A DNA stretch of 64,000 bases from Haliscomenobacter sp041740695. Its GTDB lineage: Bacteria; Bacteroidota; Bacteroidia; Chitinophagales; Saprospiraceae. Both the position numbers and the translations under genes were made by a program. This document shows, in pieces, positions 1 to 8,369 of this stretch. The notes under the pieces are model-generated. The model was not told the origin of the DNA and did no database searches. It saw nothing but the letters and a program-made list of their open reading frames with translations. The stretch covers positions 45,998 through 109,997 of the forward strand of contig NZ_JBGSLK010000116.1 of the NCBI RefSeq assembly GCF_041740695.1. Direction: 5' to 3'. Positions within the stretch are counted from its first letter, which is position 1, and every line of letters starts with the position of its first letter.

Positions 1-1
1 T

Positions 2-646
2 CTGGAATCTTCTTACCAGATTGTAGAAAGCTGGCTACAAGAGAAAAATACCCAGGAAGCTCAGAAAGCGCTGAATGATATTGGTAATCGATTCAAATTC
101 ACTGATCAGCAGCAGAAAATACATGAAGACTACCGGAAAATAACCGATTTGAAAGTAAAAGCGATGGAGCAAGGACGCAGCATAGCGGACTTTAATGAAA
201 CAGAGGTGCTTGCTTTGGTAGAACTGGCAGACCGCAACCTCGGTCGCGCTGCTGAACAAGCAAAAGGCATTTTGAATTTCTTTTATGGTTATCAGTATGT
301 TACGCAACAATTGCCTTTCCCTGCTGAAAAAGTGGATTCGAAAATTCAAAATGTAGTGCCCATTGCAGAAAAGGCCGTTTTGCAAACTCCTTCCTCTGTT
401 CAAGTAGTGCCCAATCCAGCTACTCACGAGGTAACTTTCAAATACAACCTGGAAGGCCAGGAAATCCGTCAGGGCACTTTGCAGGTAGTTGATTTTACTG
501 GAAAAGCGCTTCAACGATTTGATCTCAATGACAACATTGGTGAAATTCGCTGGACAGTAAATCATTTGCCACCAAGATTGTATTTTTACAGCTTGAAAAA
601 CGGTGGCAGAATCATTGCCTTTGGTAAGCTGGTGGTGAATAAGTAG
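2..646 (+). CDS. C-terminal part of a type IX-secreted protein (5' truncated by window edge)
   Basis: The reading frame is open from the first bases of the window to the TAG at 644-646, so the true start lies upstream. The visible N-terminal part is a charged, probably helical stretch rich in Gln, Lys and Glu. The last ~80 residues match a Por/T9SS type A sorting domain: a PNPATHEVTFKY-like opening, a QVVDFTGK strand, a LPPRLYFY strand and a terminal LVVNK. Such domains send outer-membrane-translocated cargo to the cell surface or outside. The body of the protein is not visible, so its activity is unknown. An internal TTG at 149 is not a convincing start because the frame is coding upstream of it. 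Confidence 0.8.
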   Translation: MESSYQIVESWLQEKNTQEAQKALNDIGNRFKFTDQQQKIHEDYRKITDLKVKAMEQGRSIADFNETEVLALVELADRNLGRAAEQAKGILNFFYGYQYVTQQLPFPAEKVDSKIQNVVPIAEKAVLQTPSSVQVVPNPATHEVTFKYNLEGQEIRQGTLQVVDFTGKALQRFDLNDNIGEIRWTVNHLPPRLYFYSLKNGGRIIAFGKLVVNK

Positions 647-793
647 AAAAAATTTTAGCTCACTTCTATTTCCTAGAGAGGCTGATTCAAAACTTGCGTT
701 TGGGATCAGCCTCGCTAATTTTCACGCCAAATTTTCCTTTTTCAACAGGTGAGTTCAGGGTGGATGCAGGTATTCGAGTCTTTACCTTTGAAA

Positions 794-801
794 TACATTT
801 G
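794..801 (+). promoter_or_regulatory. Bacteroidota-type -7 box (TACATTTG)
   Basis: TACATTTG fits the Bacteroidota housekeeping sigma -7 consensus TAnnTTTG and lies 27 bp before the ATG at 829. No clear -33 TTTG is visible at the usual spacing, so the call rests on the -7 box and its position. Confidence 0.4.
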
Positions 802-828
802 TGTAAACGTATAGACTGCATCACAATC

Positions 829-2199
829 ATGAAGCAAGTAACGCTGTTATTGGGACTTATACTGGGCATCAGCCTGAGTGTTTCAGCTCAAAAAGAAAAA
901 TGGACCTCCCTGTTTGACGGCAAAACCCTGAGCGGCTGGAACAAAAAAGGGGGCAATGCAACTTACGCTGTAGCCAACGGAGAAATAGTGGGTACTACGC
1001 TGGAGAATACCCCCAACACCTTTTTGTGTTCGGATAAATTGTACGACAACTTTGTACTGGAACTCGAACTGTCGCTCGGTGGCGAGATGAACTCAGGCAT
1101 CCAGTTTCGCAGCAATGTGCGCAAAAGTAACGACGGCAAAGAGGTCGTGTACGGCCCCCAATGCGAAGTGGACCCCTCCGCTCGTGCCTGGTCGGGTGGC
1201 ATTTACGACGAACAACGTCGCCAATGGTTGTACAACCTCAACTTTAACCCCGAAGGTCAAAAAGCATTTAAAGGAAATGGTGCCTGGAACAAATACCGCA
1301 TCGAAGCCATCGACGGCCAAATCCGTACCTGGATCAATGACATTCCTACCGCCAACTTGATGGACACCCTGGTGGAAAAAGGCTTCATCGCACTCCAAGT
1401 ACACTCCATTGGAACCGACCAGAAACTAGCGGGTAAAACCATCCGCTGGCGCAACATCCGCATCCAAACCGGGGCCGACATCGTGGCCAAACCCATCAAC
1501 AATTGCCCCATCGTCAACCTCAAGCCCAATTCCCTGACCGAAGCGGAAAAGAAACAAGGCTGGCTTTTGTTGTTCAACGGGCAAAATATGGATGGATGGC
1601 GCTCGGCTTTCAAAACTACGGCGCCCGAAGCGGGTTGGTTGGTTAGCAATGGCGTAATGAGCATCCAGGGCAGTGATGGTTCGGAATCGCGCAGCTTCGG
1701 CGACATCGTGAGCAAAGAAGAATTCAGCGCTTTTGAACTGACTTTTGATTTCAAACTCACTCCTGGGGCCAATTCAGGCGTGAAGTATTTTGTGAGTGAA
1801 AAATTTGACAGCAAAGGTGGCTCGGCTATCGGCTTGGAATACCAATTGTTGGACGACGAAAAACATCCTGACGCCAAAATGGGCGCAGCGGGCAATCGTA
1901 CCCTGGCCAGCTTGTACGACCTGATTCCTTCGTACAAATTGGACAACCGTTTCAAGCGCAAAATTGGCGAATGGTGCCAGGCCCGCATCGTGGTACTGCC
2001 CAACAACATCGTACAACATTGGCTGAATGGCTTCAAAGTGTTGGAATACGAGCGCAAGAGCAACATTTTTGCTGCCCTGGTGGCACGCAGCAAATACAAT
2101 ACTTTTGAAAATTTTGGCCTGAATGACAAGGGGCGTATCCTCTTGCAAGATCACGGCAATACTGTGCACTACCGGAGTATAAAAATCCGTACTTTGTAG
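829..2199 (+). CDS. Secreted tandem DUF1080 (3-keto-disaccharide hydrolase-type) protein
   Basis: 456 residues starting MKQVTLLLGLILGISL, a signal peptide ending near SAQ. Two DUF1080 (concanavalin-like) domains follow: the first opens with WTSLFDGKTLSGWNKKG (~25-210), the second with GWLLLFNGQNMDGWRSA (~240-455). DUF1080 proteins include 3-keto-disaccharide hydrolases and laminin-G-like glycan binders in periplasmic glycoside breakdown. The frame stays open upstream to 694, but ATG 829 is preferred: it begins a good signal peptide and follows a -7 box. A functional link to the Gfo/Idh oxidoreductases at 8.4 and 58 kb is inferred. The family call is strong; the substrate is unknown. Confidence 0.85.
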   Translation: MKQVTLLLGLILGISLSVSAQKEKWTSLFDGKTLSGWNKKGGNATYAVANGEIVGTTLENTPNTFLCSDKLYDNFVLELELSLGGEMNSGIQFRSNVRKSNDGKEVVYGPQCEVDPSARAWSGGIYDEQRRQWLYNLNFNPEGQKAFKGNGAWNKYRIEAIDGQIRTWINDIPTANLMDTLVEKGFIALQVHSIGTDQKLAGKTIRWRNIRIQTGADIVAKPINNCPIVNLKPNSLTEAEKKQGWLLLFNGQNMDGWRSAFKTTAPEAGWLVSNGVMSIQGSDGSESRSFGDIVSKEEFSAFELTFDFKLTPGANSGVKYFVSEKFDSKGGSAIGLEYQLLDDEKHPDAKMGAAGNRTLASLYDLIPSYKLDNRFKRKIGEWCQARIVVLPNNIVQHWLNGFKVLEYERKSNIFAALVARSKYNTFENFGLNDKGRILLQDHGNTVHYRSIKIRTL

Positions 2200-2215
2200 T
2201 TTGATTTGCAACTAA

Positions 2216-2337
2216 GTAGTGGGGCAAAAATAAGTGCTCATTTTTCTTGAGCCTAAGAATTAGATAAGACACTTGAAATGAATCGTTTTCTCATCTAATT
2301 CTTAGGCAAAATGAGCACTTATTTTTTTATTGCCCCC
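2216..2337. repeat. Long palindrome, family A copy 1 (GGGGC...GCCCC)
   Basis: Arms from GGGGC at 2221 to GCCCC at 2332-2336 pair through AAGTGCTCATTTT and AAAATGAGCACTT, then through CTAAGAATTAGAT-like inner arms. The loop contains ACACTTGAAATGAA. The element ends 22 nt before ATG 2359. It fills the gap between the DUF1080 and Fe-S protein genes. The same element, with compensatory stem changes, lies in opposite orientation at 37449-37565. Short versions lie at 3846-3885 and 24897-24926. Confidence 0.85.
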
Positions 2338-2358
2338 TGGATCTGAAGCTAAAAAGCA

Positions 2359-3093
2359 ATGAAAGTTGGTTTATTTATTCCTTGTTACGTTGACCAATTC
2401 TACCCCAAGGTGGCCATTGCAACGTTGCAATTGTTGGAAAAATGCGGCTGCACGGTCGGTTTTCCCACGAATCAAACCTGCTGTGGGCAACCGATGGCCA
2501 ACAGCGGGTTTGAACATTTGAGCCTGGATTGTAACCGCTTGTTCATCGAGAATTTTGCGGAGTACGATTATGTGGTAGGCCCTTCGGGGAGTTGTATCCT
2601 GCACCTCAAAGAACACTTGCACGACGAAAAACGGGAGACTGAAGCTACGGCCCTGCGAGGCAAGGTCTACGAATTGTGTGAGTTTTTGACGGATGTACTG
2701 CAGGTGAAAAATTTGCAGGCCAGTTTTCCACACCGGGTGGGTTTTCACCAAAGTTGCCACGGGCAGCGGGGATTGGGCTTGTCCCAAATGTCGGAACTGA
2801 TGGCCGAACCTTTTTCCAAACCCGCCCAGTTGCTGGCCCAGGTGCAAGGCCTGGAATTGATTCCACTGACCCGTACCGATGAGTGCTGCGGATTTGGCGG
2901 CACGTTCAGTGTGATGGAGGAAGCAGTATCTGTCAAAATGGGTAAAGATCGGGTGGCTGATCATTTACAACATGGGGCAGAGTACATCACGGGCGCTGAT
3001 GTGTCTTGCTTGATGCACATGGAGGGAATTTTGCGGCGGAGCGGAAGTAAGGTGCAGGTGCTGCATGTGGCGGAGATTTTGAATGGGGGTTGA
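2359..3093 (+). CDS. LutA/YkgE-family (Fe-S)-binding protein
   Basis: 244 residues with two cysteine-rich CCG domains: TCCGQPMAN at ~40-48 and ECCGFGGTFS at ~175-184, plus C9 in the FIPCYVDQF opening. This is the layout of LutA/YkgE, a subunit of the LutABC L-lactate oxidation system and a relative of the heterodisulfide reductase and glycolate oxidase GlcF cysteine-rich domains. The length is close to LutA (~240). LutB and LutC partners are not adjacent, so the symbol is withheld. The gene ends 8 bp before the convergent response regulator gene. A family A palindrome occupies its leader. Confidence 0.85.
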   Translation: MKVGLFIPCYVDQFYPKVAIATLQLLEKCGCTVGFPTNQTCCGQPMANSGFEHLSLDCNRLFIENFAEYDYVVGPSGSCILHLKEHLHDEKRETEATALRGKVYELCEFLTDVLQVKNLQASFPHRVGFHQSCHGQRGLGLSQMSELMAEPFSKPAQLLAQVQGLELIPLTRTDECCGFGGTFSVMEEAVSVKMGKDRVADHLQHGAEYITGADVSCLMHMEGILRRSGSKVQVLHVAEILNGG

Positions 3094-3101
3094 GCTGTCT
3101 T

Positions 3102-3836
3102 TCAATACGTCAACCGCTTAATGTTCTCCATATACCCCCGGCTCACCCGTACCACCTCCCCATTCTGCAAAATCACATCGTAACTGGAAATTTGTTTTTG
3201 AATTTCCTGTACAAAAGCCAGGTTGATGATGGCCGAGCGGTGTACCCGAATGAAGCGGCGTGGATCGAGCTTTTTTTCCAAAGCCCCCAGGCCATAATTG
3301 CTCAGGTAGCGTTGTTTGGATGTGATGAGTTTGGAATAATCTCCTTCGGCGTCAATCCAGATGACTTCAGCCAAGTCGACAGTCACCAGTTTTGCACCAA
3401 TTTGAACCAGAATTTTTTCAGGGTAACTGCTCTCGGGGGTCAGCAGGCTTTCGGTAAGAGACTGCACACTGTTCAGGTTGTGTTGCAGGGAGTTCAAGGC
3501 TTTTTGCACCGCAATCGAAAAACGATCCCTTGTGTAGGGTTTGAGCAAATAATCGAGGGCATGCACCTCAAAGGCTTTGAGCGCATATTTGTCGTAAGCA
3601 GTAGAAAAAATCACCAAGGGCATTTCGTCCAGACGAGTCAAAACATCAAAACCATTCAAACCAGGCATTTGAATGTCCAAAAAAATCAAGTCAGGTTTAA
3701 ACTCCCGAATCAGCCGAATGGCATCCACCCCATTGTTGGCTTCGCCGATGACGATCAAATCGGGGAAATCTTCGAGGTACTCCCGCAGCAATTGCCGACC
3801 CGCCGCTTCATCGTCAATGATGATGATTTTTTGCAT
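3102..3836 (-). CDS. LytTR-family response regulator
   Basis: 244 residues. The N-terminal receiver domain has the acidic pair D8-D9, phospho-acceptor D54 in FLDIQMPG, the S/T switch near 79 and K99 in LLKP. The C-terminal LytTR DNA-binding domain (~140-240) includes WIDAEGDYSKL and RFIRVHRSAIINL. It lies 49 bp downstream of the histidine kinase gene on the same strand, so the two very probably form one operon and a cognate pair. The short family A hairpin lies between them, 16 nt before this start. Targets are unknown; the divergent TonB-dependent receptor gene upstream of the kinase is a plausible one. Confidence 0.9.
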   Translation of the reverse strand: MQKIIIIDDEAAGRQLLREYLEDFPDLIVIGEANNGVDAIRLIREFKPDLIFLDIQMPGLNGFDVLTRLDEMPLVIFSTAYDKYALKAFEVHALDYLLKPYTRDRFSIAVQKALNSLQHNLNSVQSLTESLLTPESSYPEKILVQIGAKLVTVDLAEVIWIDAEGDYSKLITSKQRYLSNYGLGALEKKLDPRRFIRVHRSAIINLAFVQEIQKQISSYDVILQNGEVVRVSRGYMENIKRLTY

Positions 3837-3845
3837 GTTACAGTT

Positions 3846-3885
3846 TAGTAGTGGGGCAAAAAGAACATTTGTTTTTCATCGCCCC
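3846..3885. repeat. Short family A hairpin (GGGGC...GCCCC)
   Basis: On the plus strand it reads AGTAGTGGGGCAAAAAG, a short spacer, then TTTTTCATCGCCCC. GGGGC is at 3853-3857 and GCCCC at 3881-3885. It lies between the kinase stop codon (3886) and the regulator start (3836), 16 nt upstream of that start. In the regulator's direction the gene-proximal end reads GCCCCACTACTAAAC, as at 24917 and close to 37561. The long internal arms of copies A1 and A2 are missing. Confidence 0.7.
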
Positions 3886-4926
3886 TTACAATTCAAAACT
3901 TATTTTTAGCCCCGAGGGTAAATTGTCCTCCAGTCGCAGGACCGTGCCGTACATTTTTTCCAACCTTTGTGCGGTGTTTTTCAAACCTATTCCCTTACTC
4001 CAAATGGCCTTTTTGTCCACGACACCAACACCTGTATCCGCAATCTGAATCTGCAACTTTTCACCAAACCGATGGATTTGGATGCTCACCTGCCCCCCAT
4101 CAATTTTAGGCGAAATGCCGTGCCGAATGGCGTTCTCTACCAAAGGTTGTAAAATCATCGGCGGGATTTTTTTGTCCAACACATCATTGGCAATATCCAG
4201 TTGCAACTGCAAGCGGGTGCCATAACGGGCCTTCTCCAGTTCCAGGTATTTTTTCACAAAAGCAATTTCATCCTCTACCGGCACCAAATCTTCCTGGGTT
4301 GCCCGCAATTGATAACGAAAAAGGTCCGCCAAGCTCGCGATCATTTCCCGGGTATGCTCCAATTCACGCGGCACCGAGGCACTGATGGTATTGAATACAT
4401 TGTACAAAAAATGGGGATTGAGCTGAGCTTTCAGTGCAGTGAGTTCACTTTGTAAGGCCAACTGTTTCAATGCGGCTTCTCTGGCTTGTTGTTCTTTTAC
4501 TTGGAGGTGGTAGCTATAACCATGCATGACCCCAAATTGGATGATGTACAACAAGGTCGTAATGTAAATGTCCCAAATTTCGCCATTCCCCCAGAGGTGC
4601 CCCAGGCCAAAATAATCCGCCACCCAGTAATAAGTCTGTTGCCAACCCTTGACATAAATGGGTAATAACACACAGTGCAACATGATTTTGATCCAAATCG
4701 GCCACTCCTTGAGTTTCCGAATCATCAGCCACCAAATGGGAATCGAGAAGAGCAAGCGAATAATTTGTTCAAAAATAAAGCGCTCATAGGGCTCGCCCTC
4801 GCCATTGGCAGAAACGAACACCGCATAGTAGTAAAAAAGGGCAGAAAACACGTACATGCTGAGCAAAACGATCAGTTCAGCCAATGAAACACCCCAAATC
4901 CGGTACCGATGTAGCCCTATAAACAT
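3886..4926 (-). CDS. LytS/YehU-type sensor histidine kinase
   Basis: 346 residues. The N-terminus (1-135) carries about four membrane segments, including LAELIVLLSMYVFSALFYYY and IMLHCVLLPIYV. A short coiled linker leads to the His_kinase domain with LKAQLNPHFLYNVFNTI (H172 as phospho-acceptor), then an HATPase_c domain with N-box PLVENAIRHG (~N265) and G-box IADTGVG (~296-302). This is the standard partner of a LytTR regulator, which follows on the same strand. No extracellular sensor domain is visible, so the signal may be membrane-derived. It is divergent from the TonB-dependent receptor gene at 5122. Confidence 0.9.
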   Translation of the reverse strand: MFIGLHRYRIWGVSLAELIVLLSMYVFSALFYYYAVFVSANGEGEPYERFIFEQIIRLLFSIPIWWLMIRKLKEWPIWIKIMLHCVLLPIYVKGWQQTYYWVADYFGLGHLWGNGEIWDIYITTLLYIIQFGVMHGYSYHLQVKEQQAREAALKQLALQSELTALKAQLNPHFLYNVFNTISASVPRELEHTREMIASLADLFRYQLRATQEDLVPVEDEIAFVKKYLELEKARYGTRLQLQLDIANDVLDKKIPPMILQPLVENAIRHGISPKIDGGQVSIQIHRFGEKLQIQIADTGVGVVDKKAIWSKGIGLKNTAQRLEKMYGTVLRLEDNLPSGLKISFEL

Positions 4927-5083
4927 GCCTTTGATTTTTCTTCAATGATAAATGTTTCCGGGCAAAAAGGTTCACAATTTTCCGATGAATGAACATATAA
5001 CCCGATGAATGGAAATCTACTTTCACTCAACGCCGCATTTGTGCATTGGTCTTTTTTGCCTTTTTATCCACCCCTCCTGGGCC

Positions 5084-5091
5084 TAGTTTTG
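5084..5091 (+). promoter_or_regulatory. Possible -7 box (TAGTTTTG) of the TonB-dependent receptor gene
   Basis: TAGTTTTG matches TAnnTTTG and lies 30 bp before ATG 5122, in the divergent gap between the sensor kinase and receptor genes. A TTTG at 5055-5058 is the only upstream candidate, and its spacing is a little long. Confidence 0.4.
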
Positions 5092-5121
5092 AGGAATTGA
5101 ATCACTCAAAATCAGCCGAAG

Positions 5122-7539
5122 ATGATGAAGTACCCTTTTTGGATCGCCTTATGTTTCCTCAGCACAACATTCCTTGCCGCTCAAAGTTCGATAATGGGCC
5201 GGGTTGTCAATACCCGCAATGAAACACTCCCTTATGCGAGTATTCAATTGAAAAAAAGCCAGGATTCCAGCCTCGTCAAGGTCGAGTACAGCAATGAAAA
5301 TGGTGCTTATACCTTTCAGAATGTTGCACCCTCTGAATACTTTCTCACGGTTTCCATGGTTGGTTTTTCCTCCTTCGAGTCGCCCCAATTTAAGGTAGAA
5401 ACGGATAAAAACACCACAGTTCCCGACATTGCCCTCGCCGAAAGCAATACCGAGCTAAAAACCGTCACGGTAAGTGCCCGCAAAGCGCTGATTGAAGTAA
5501 AAGCAGATAAAACGGTTTTCAATGTAGAAGGCACCATCAATGCCACCGGCAATAATGTGTTGGAGCTGCTCCAAAAATCACCCGGCGTCATGGTAGACAA
5601 AGACGACAACATCATCCTCAAAGGCAAATCCGGGGTGATCATTTACATTGATGGGCGCCAATCGCAATTGCAAGGCAGCGATCTCAACGCGGTGCTCAAA
5701 ACCATGCAATCCAACGAAGTAGAGGCCATCGAAATCATTTCGCAACCTTCGGCCCGTTTTGACGCAGCGGGCAATGCAGGCATCATCAACATTCGCCTGA
5801 AAAAAGACAAACGCCTGGGCACCAATGGCAGCATCAACATGGGCTACGCCCAGGGGATTTTCGGCAAATGGAACAGCGGGCTAAGCCTCAATCACCGCAA
5901 CAAAAGCAGCAACTGGTTTGGCAATTACGCTGGCCGCTGGGCCCTGGAACAAAGCTTCATCAATATGTTCCGCGAGCAAAGCGGGTTTCGCTATGAACAA
6001 CGCACCGTGGGCCGCAGCCAAAGCGACAACAACAACTTCAAAGTAGGCGCCGATTGGTTTTTGAACCCCAAACATACTTTAGGTTTTGTGCTGAATGGCA
6101 ACCTGAACGACAGCGACAACCTGAGCCTCAGCCGCACGCCCATCCTTGCACTCAATACCATTACGCCACAAAGTGTACTGGTAGCCAACAACTCTTCGGC
6201 CAGCGTGCGCAACAACTTCAACAGCAACCTCAATTACCGTTTTGCCGATACCTCGGGCTACGAATTGAACCTGGATGCCGACTTTGGTCGCTTCAGCCGC
6301 GACAACAGCAGCCTACAACCCAATACTTATTACGATGCAGCTGAAAAATCCATCCTTTCCTCGCGCACTTTTCAAATGATCACCCCGGCGGAAATTTACA
6401 TCTACACCTTCAAAGCAGATTACATCCAAAAACTCGGTAAAGGCAAACTGGGCCTGGGCATCAAAGCCTCCCTGGTGAATACCGACAACACCTTCAATTT
6501 TTACGACGTGGTGGATGGAAGTGAGCTTTTAAATACCCAGCGCAGTAACCTTTTTGACTATGCGGAAAACATCAATGCTGCATACGCAAGTTATCAACAG
6601 CAATGGTCAAAATGGAGCCTCAATGCGGGCCTGCGCCTGGAAAACACCAACTCCAGAGGAGAACTGAACAGTGTACAGCAAAATGAAGACGATTTGGTCA
6701 AACGCCAGTATACCAATTTGTTCCCCAGCGCTGGTTTGACCCATACAGTGAATGACAACAATAGTGTGGCGCTCAACTACAGTCGCCGGATCGATCGCCC
6801 CGGCTACCAATCCCTCAATCCTTTCGTGTCCCCCTTGGATGAACTGACCTACAGCAAAGGCAACCCTTTTTTGCGCCCCCAATACACCAACAATCTGGAA
6901 CTGTCCCACACCTACAAATACACCCTGACCACTTCTTTGCGCTTCAGCCGCACCACTGATTTTTTTGGTGAACTGAGCGACACCACCGAAGGCAACCGCA
7001 GTTTCATCATGACCAGCAACCTGGCTACCGAAAACGTGATCAGCCTCAACGTTAGTTATCCTTTTAATGTGGCCAAATGGTGGAGTATCTACGCCAATGT
7101 GAATGCCTACCGCAGCGTGTATGAGGCCAATTTTGGCGAAGGTCGTTTCCTCAACCTGAAAGCGACTGTCCTTAGCCTCTACGCCCAGCAGACCTTCAGT
7201 TTGCCCAAAGGTTGGCGCATTGAAACGTCGGGGTTCTACAATTCTCCTTCCATTTGGAAGGGCACTTATGCCAATCGGCGCTTTTGGGGCATGGATCTAG
7301 GGCTACAAAAACGTTTGTTCAAAGAAAAAGCTACGCTTAAACTCACTTTTAGCGATGTGTTCAACAGCATGCAGTGGCGGGCCATTAGCCGTTTCAGCGG
7401 CTTGACCATCGACGCTGGCGGAGGCTGGGAAAGCCAACAATTCCGACTCAATTTGAATTACAATTTTGGCAGTCAACAAATTAAAGCAGCCAGAAAGCGG
7501 AGCACGGGCTTGGAAGAGGAGAGTAATCGGGTGAATTGA
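5122..7539 (+). CDS. TonB-dependent receptor-type outer membrane beta-barrel protein
   Basis: 805 residues. A signal peptide (MMKYPFWIALCFLSTTFLAAQ) is followed by a carboxypeptidase-regulatory-like domain (~24-105, GRVVNTRNETLPYASIQLKK). A plug domain (~125-235) contains GVMVDKDDNIILKGKSGV and ends PSARFDAAGNAGIINIRLKK. The long C-terminal barrel is of the OMP_b-brl_3 type found in Bacteroidota receptors of unknown substrate. No SusD partner is adjacent, so glycan uptake is not implied. The ATG is doubled (5122 and 5125). A small outer-membrane-like protein gene follows 98 bp downstream. Barrel function is inferred by family only. Confidence 0.88.
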   Translation: MMKYPFWIALCFLSTTFLAAQSSIMGRVVNTRNETLPYASIQLKKSQDSSLVKVEYSNENGAYTFQNVAPSEYFLTVSMVGFSSFESPQFKVETDKNTTVPDIALAESNTELKTVTVSARKALIEVKADKTVFNVEGTINATGNNVLELLQKSPGVMVDKDDNIILKGKSGVIIYIDGRQSQLQGSDLNAVLKTMQSNEVEAIEIISQPSARFDAAGNAGIINIRLKKDKRLGTNGSINMGYAQGIFGKWNSGLSLNHRNKSSNWFGNYAGRWALEQSFINMFREQSGFRYEQRTVGRSQSDNNNFKVGADWFLNPKHTLGFVLNGNLNDSDNLSLSRTPILALNTITPQSVLVANNSSASVRNNFNSNLNYRFADTSGYELNLDADFGRFSRDNSSLQPNTYYDAAEKSILSSRTFQMITPAEIYIYTFKADYIQKLGKGKLGLGIKASLVNTDNTFNFYDVVDGSELLNTQRSNLFDYAENINAAYASYQQQWSKWSLNAGLRLENTNSRGELNSVQQNEDDLVKRQYTNLFPSAGLTHTVNDNNSVALNYSRRIDRPGYQSLNPFVSPLDELTYSKGNPFLRPQYTNNLELSHTYKYTLTTSLRFSRTTDFFGELSDTTEGNRSFIMTSNLATENVISLNVSYPFNVAKWWSIYANVNAYRSVYEANFGEGRFLNLKATVLSLYAQQTFSLPKGWRIETSGFYNSPSIWKGTYANRRFWGMDLGLQKRLFKEKATLKLTFSDVFNSMQWRAISRFSGLTIDAGGGWESQQFRLNLNYNFGSQQIKAARKRSTGLEEESNRVN

Positions 7540-7637
7540 GGGGTATATAGGGTTACGACACAATAGTCTCAAGCTTAAAATGCAAAATAAGCTTTCTTCT
7601 ATTGCGTTGTAATCCTATACACCCACAATCATATCCC

Positions 7638-8270
7638 ATGAACCGTTTATGTGCCGCAATGACGACCCTATTTCTTTTTGCAGGCTCCGCTCCTACCCTG
7701 CTCGCTCAAAGTCAACCCTATATAGGATTCAATGGTTCCGGGTGGCCGAGTAATTTACAAGTTCGCGGGGTGATTCAATGCTCCTGGGAGCGAAAATTTT
7801 TGGCAAAACAACTTGAATTTGGCTACGTTCGGCGCGAAAACGTCACCATTCGCAAACCACTTCCTGATGGCAGCTATTATTTCCAGCCTTTAATAGGTGC
7901 GATAGAAGCCAGTGCCTTGCTGAAATTCGGTTTCAAGTTTGAACAATTGCGCATTTTCGCCTTATTTGGCCCATCTTTATCACGCGGCGTGGAAGCAGAA
8001 GCCTTGGTCGCTTTTGAAAATGGCGATGCTCATCAGGCGGTGATTCCCTGGAAACAATTGGGCATTCGCCGTTGGGAATTGGGGACTTACCAAGGCATCG
8101 GCATCGAAAGCATTGGCCGCAATGGGGTCAAAATCCAAATCGATTTCCGCTATTACCTCGGATTGACGGATTTATTGCCCGAAGAAAAAACTGCCTACAA
8201 CCAAGGCCCTTTGTTGGGCATCGGAATCGCGCTACCCCTCAAACATTCAGATGGAGAATCAGGTCATTGA
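7638..8270 (+). CDS. Hypothetical exported protein, outer-membrane-like
   Basis: 210 residues from ATG 7638, which begins a clear signal peptide (MNRLCAAMTTLFLFAGSAPT, cleavage after LLAQS). The mature part has alternating hydrophobic strands (QLEFGYVRREN, LLKFGFKFEQLRIFALFG, VKIQIDFRYYLGLTDLL), suggesting a small beta-barrel or porin-like fold. The open frame reaches back to 7602 without a better start. It lies just downstream of the TonB-dependent receptor on the same strand and may be cotranscribed with it. I do not recognise a named family. Confidence 0.65.
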   Translation: MNRLCAAMTTLFLFAGSAPTLLAQSQPYIGFNGSGWPSNLQVRGVIQCSWERKFLAKQLEFGYVRRENVTIRKPLPDGSYYFQPLIGAIEASALLKFGFKFEQLRIFALFGPSLSRGVEAEALVAFENGDAHQAVIPWKQLGIRRWELGTYQGIGIESIGRNGVKIQIDFRYYLGLTDLLPEEKTAYNQGPLLGIGIALPLKHSDGESGH

Positions 8271-8369
8271 GCGATTTTATCCATTTGTTTAAATCCATTT
8301 TTGAAAATAATCCGCAGTTTTTTTCATCTTAGAGCTTGTTTAGTTTTCCTACCTACAAAAAGACAAGCG

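Noticed and set aside
1257..2129. 290-codon minus-strand frame in the DUF1080 gene
   Set aside because: Antisense to a confidently assigned double DUF1080 protein; no recognisable motif.
3090..3848. 252-codon plus-strand frame across the LytTR regulator
   Set aside because: Complement of a complete receiver-LytTR gene; no independent support.
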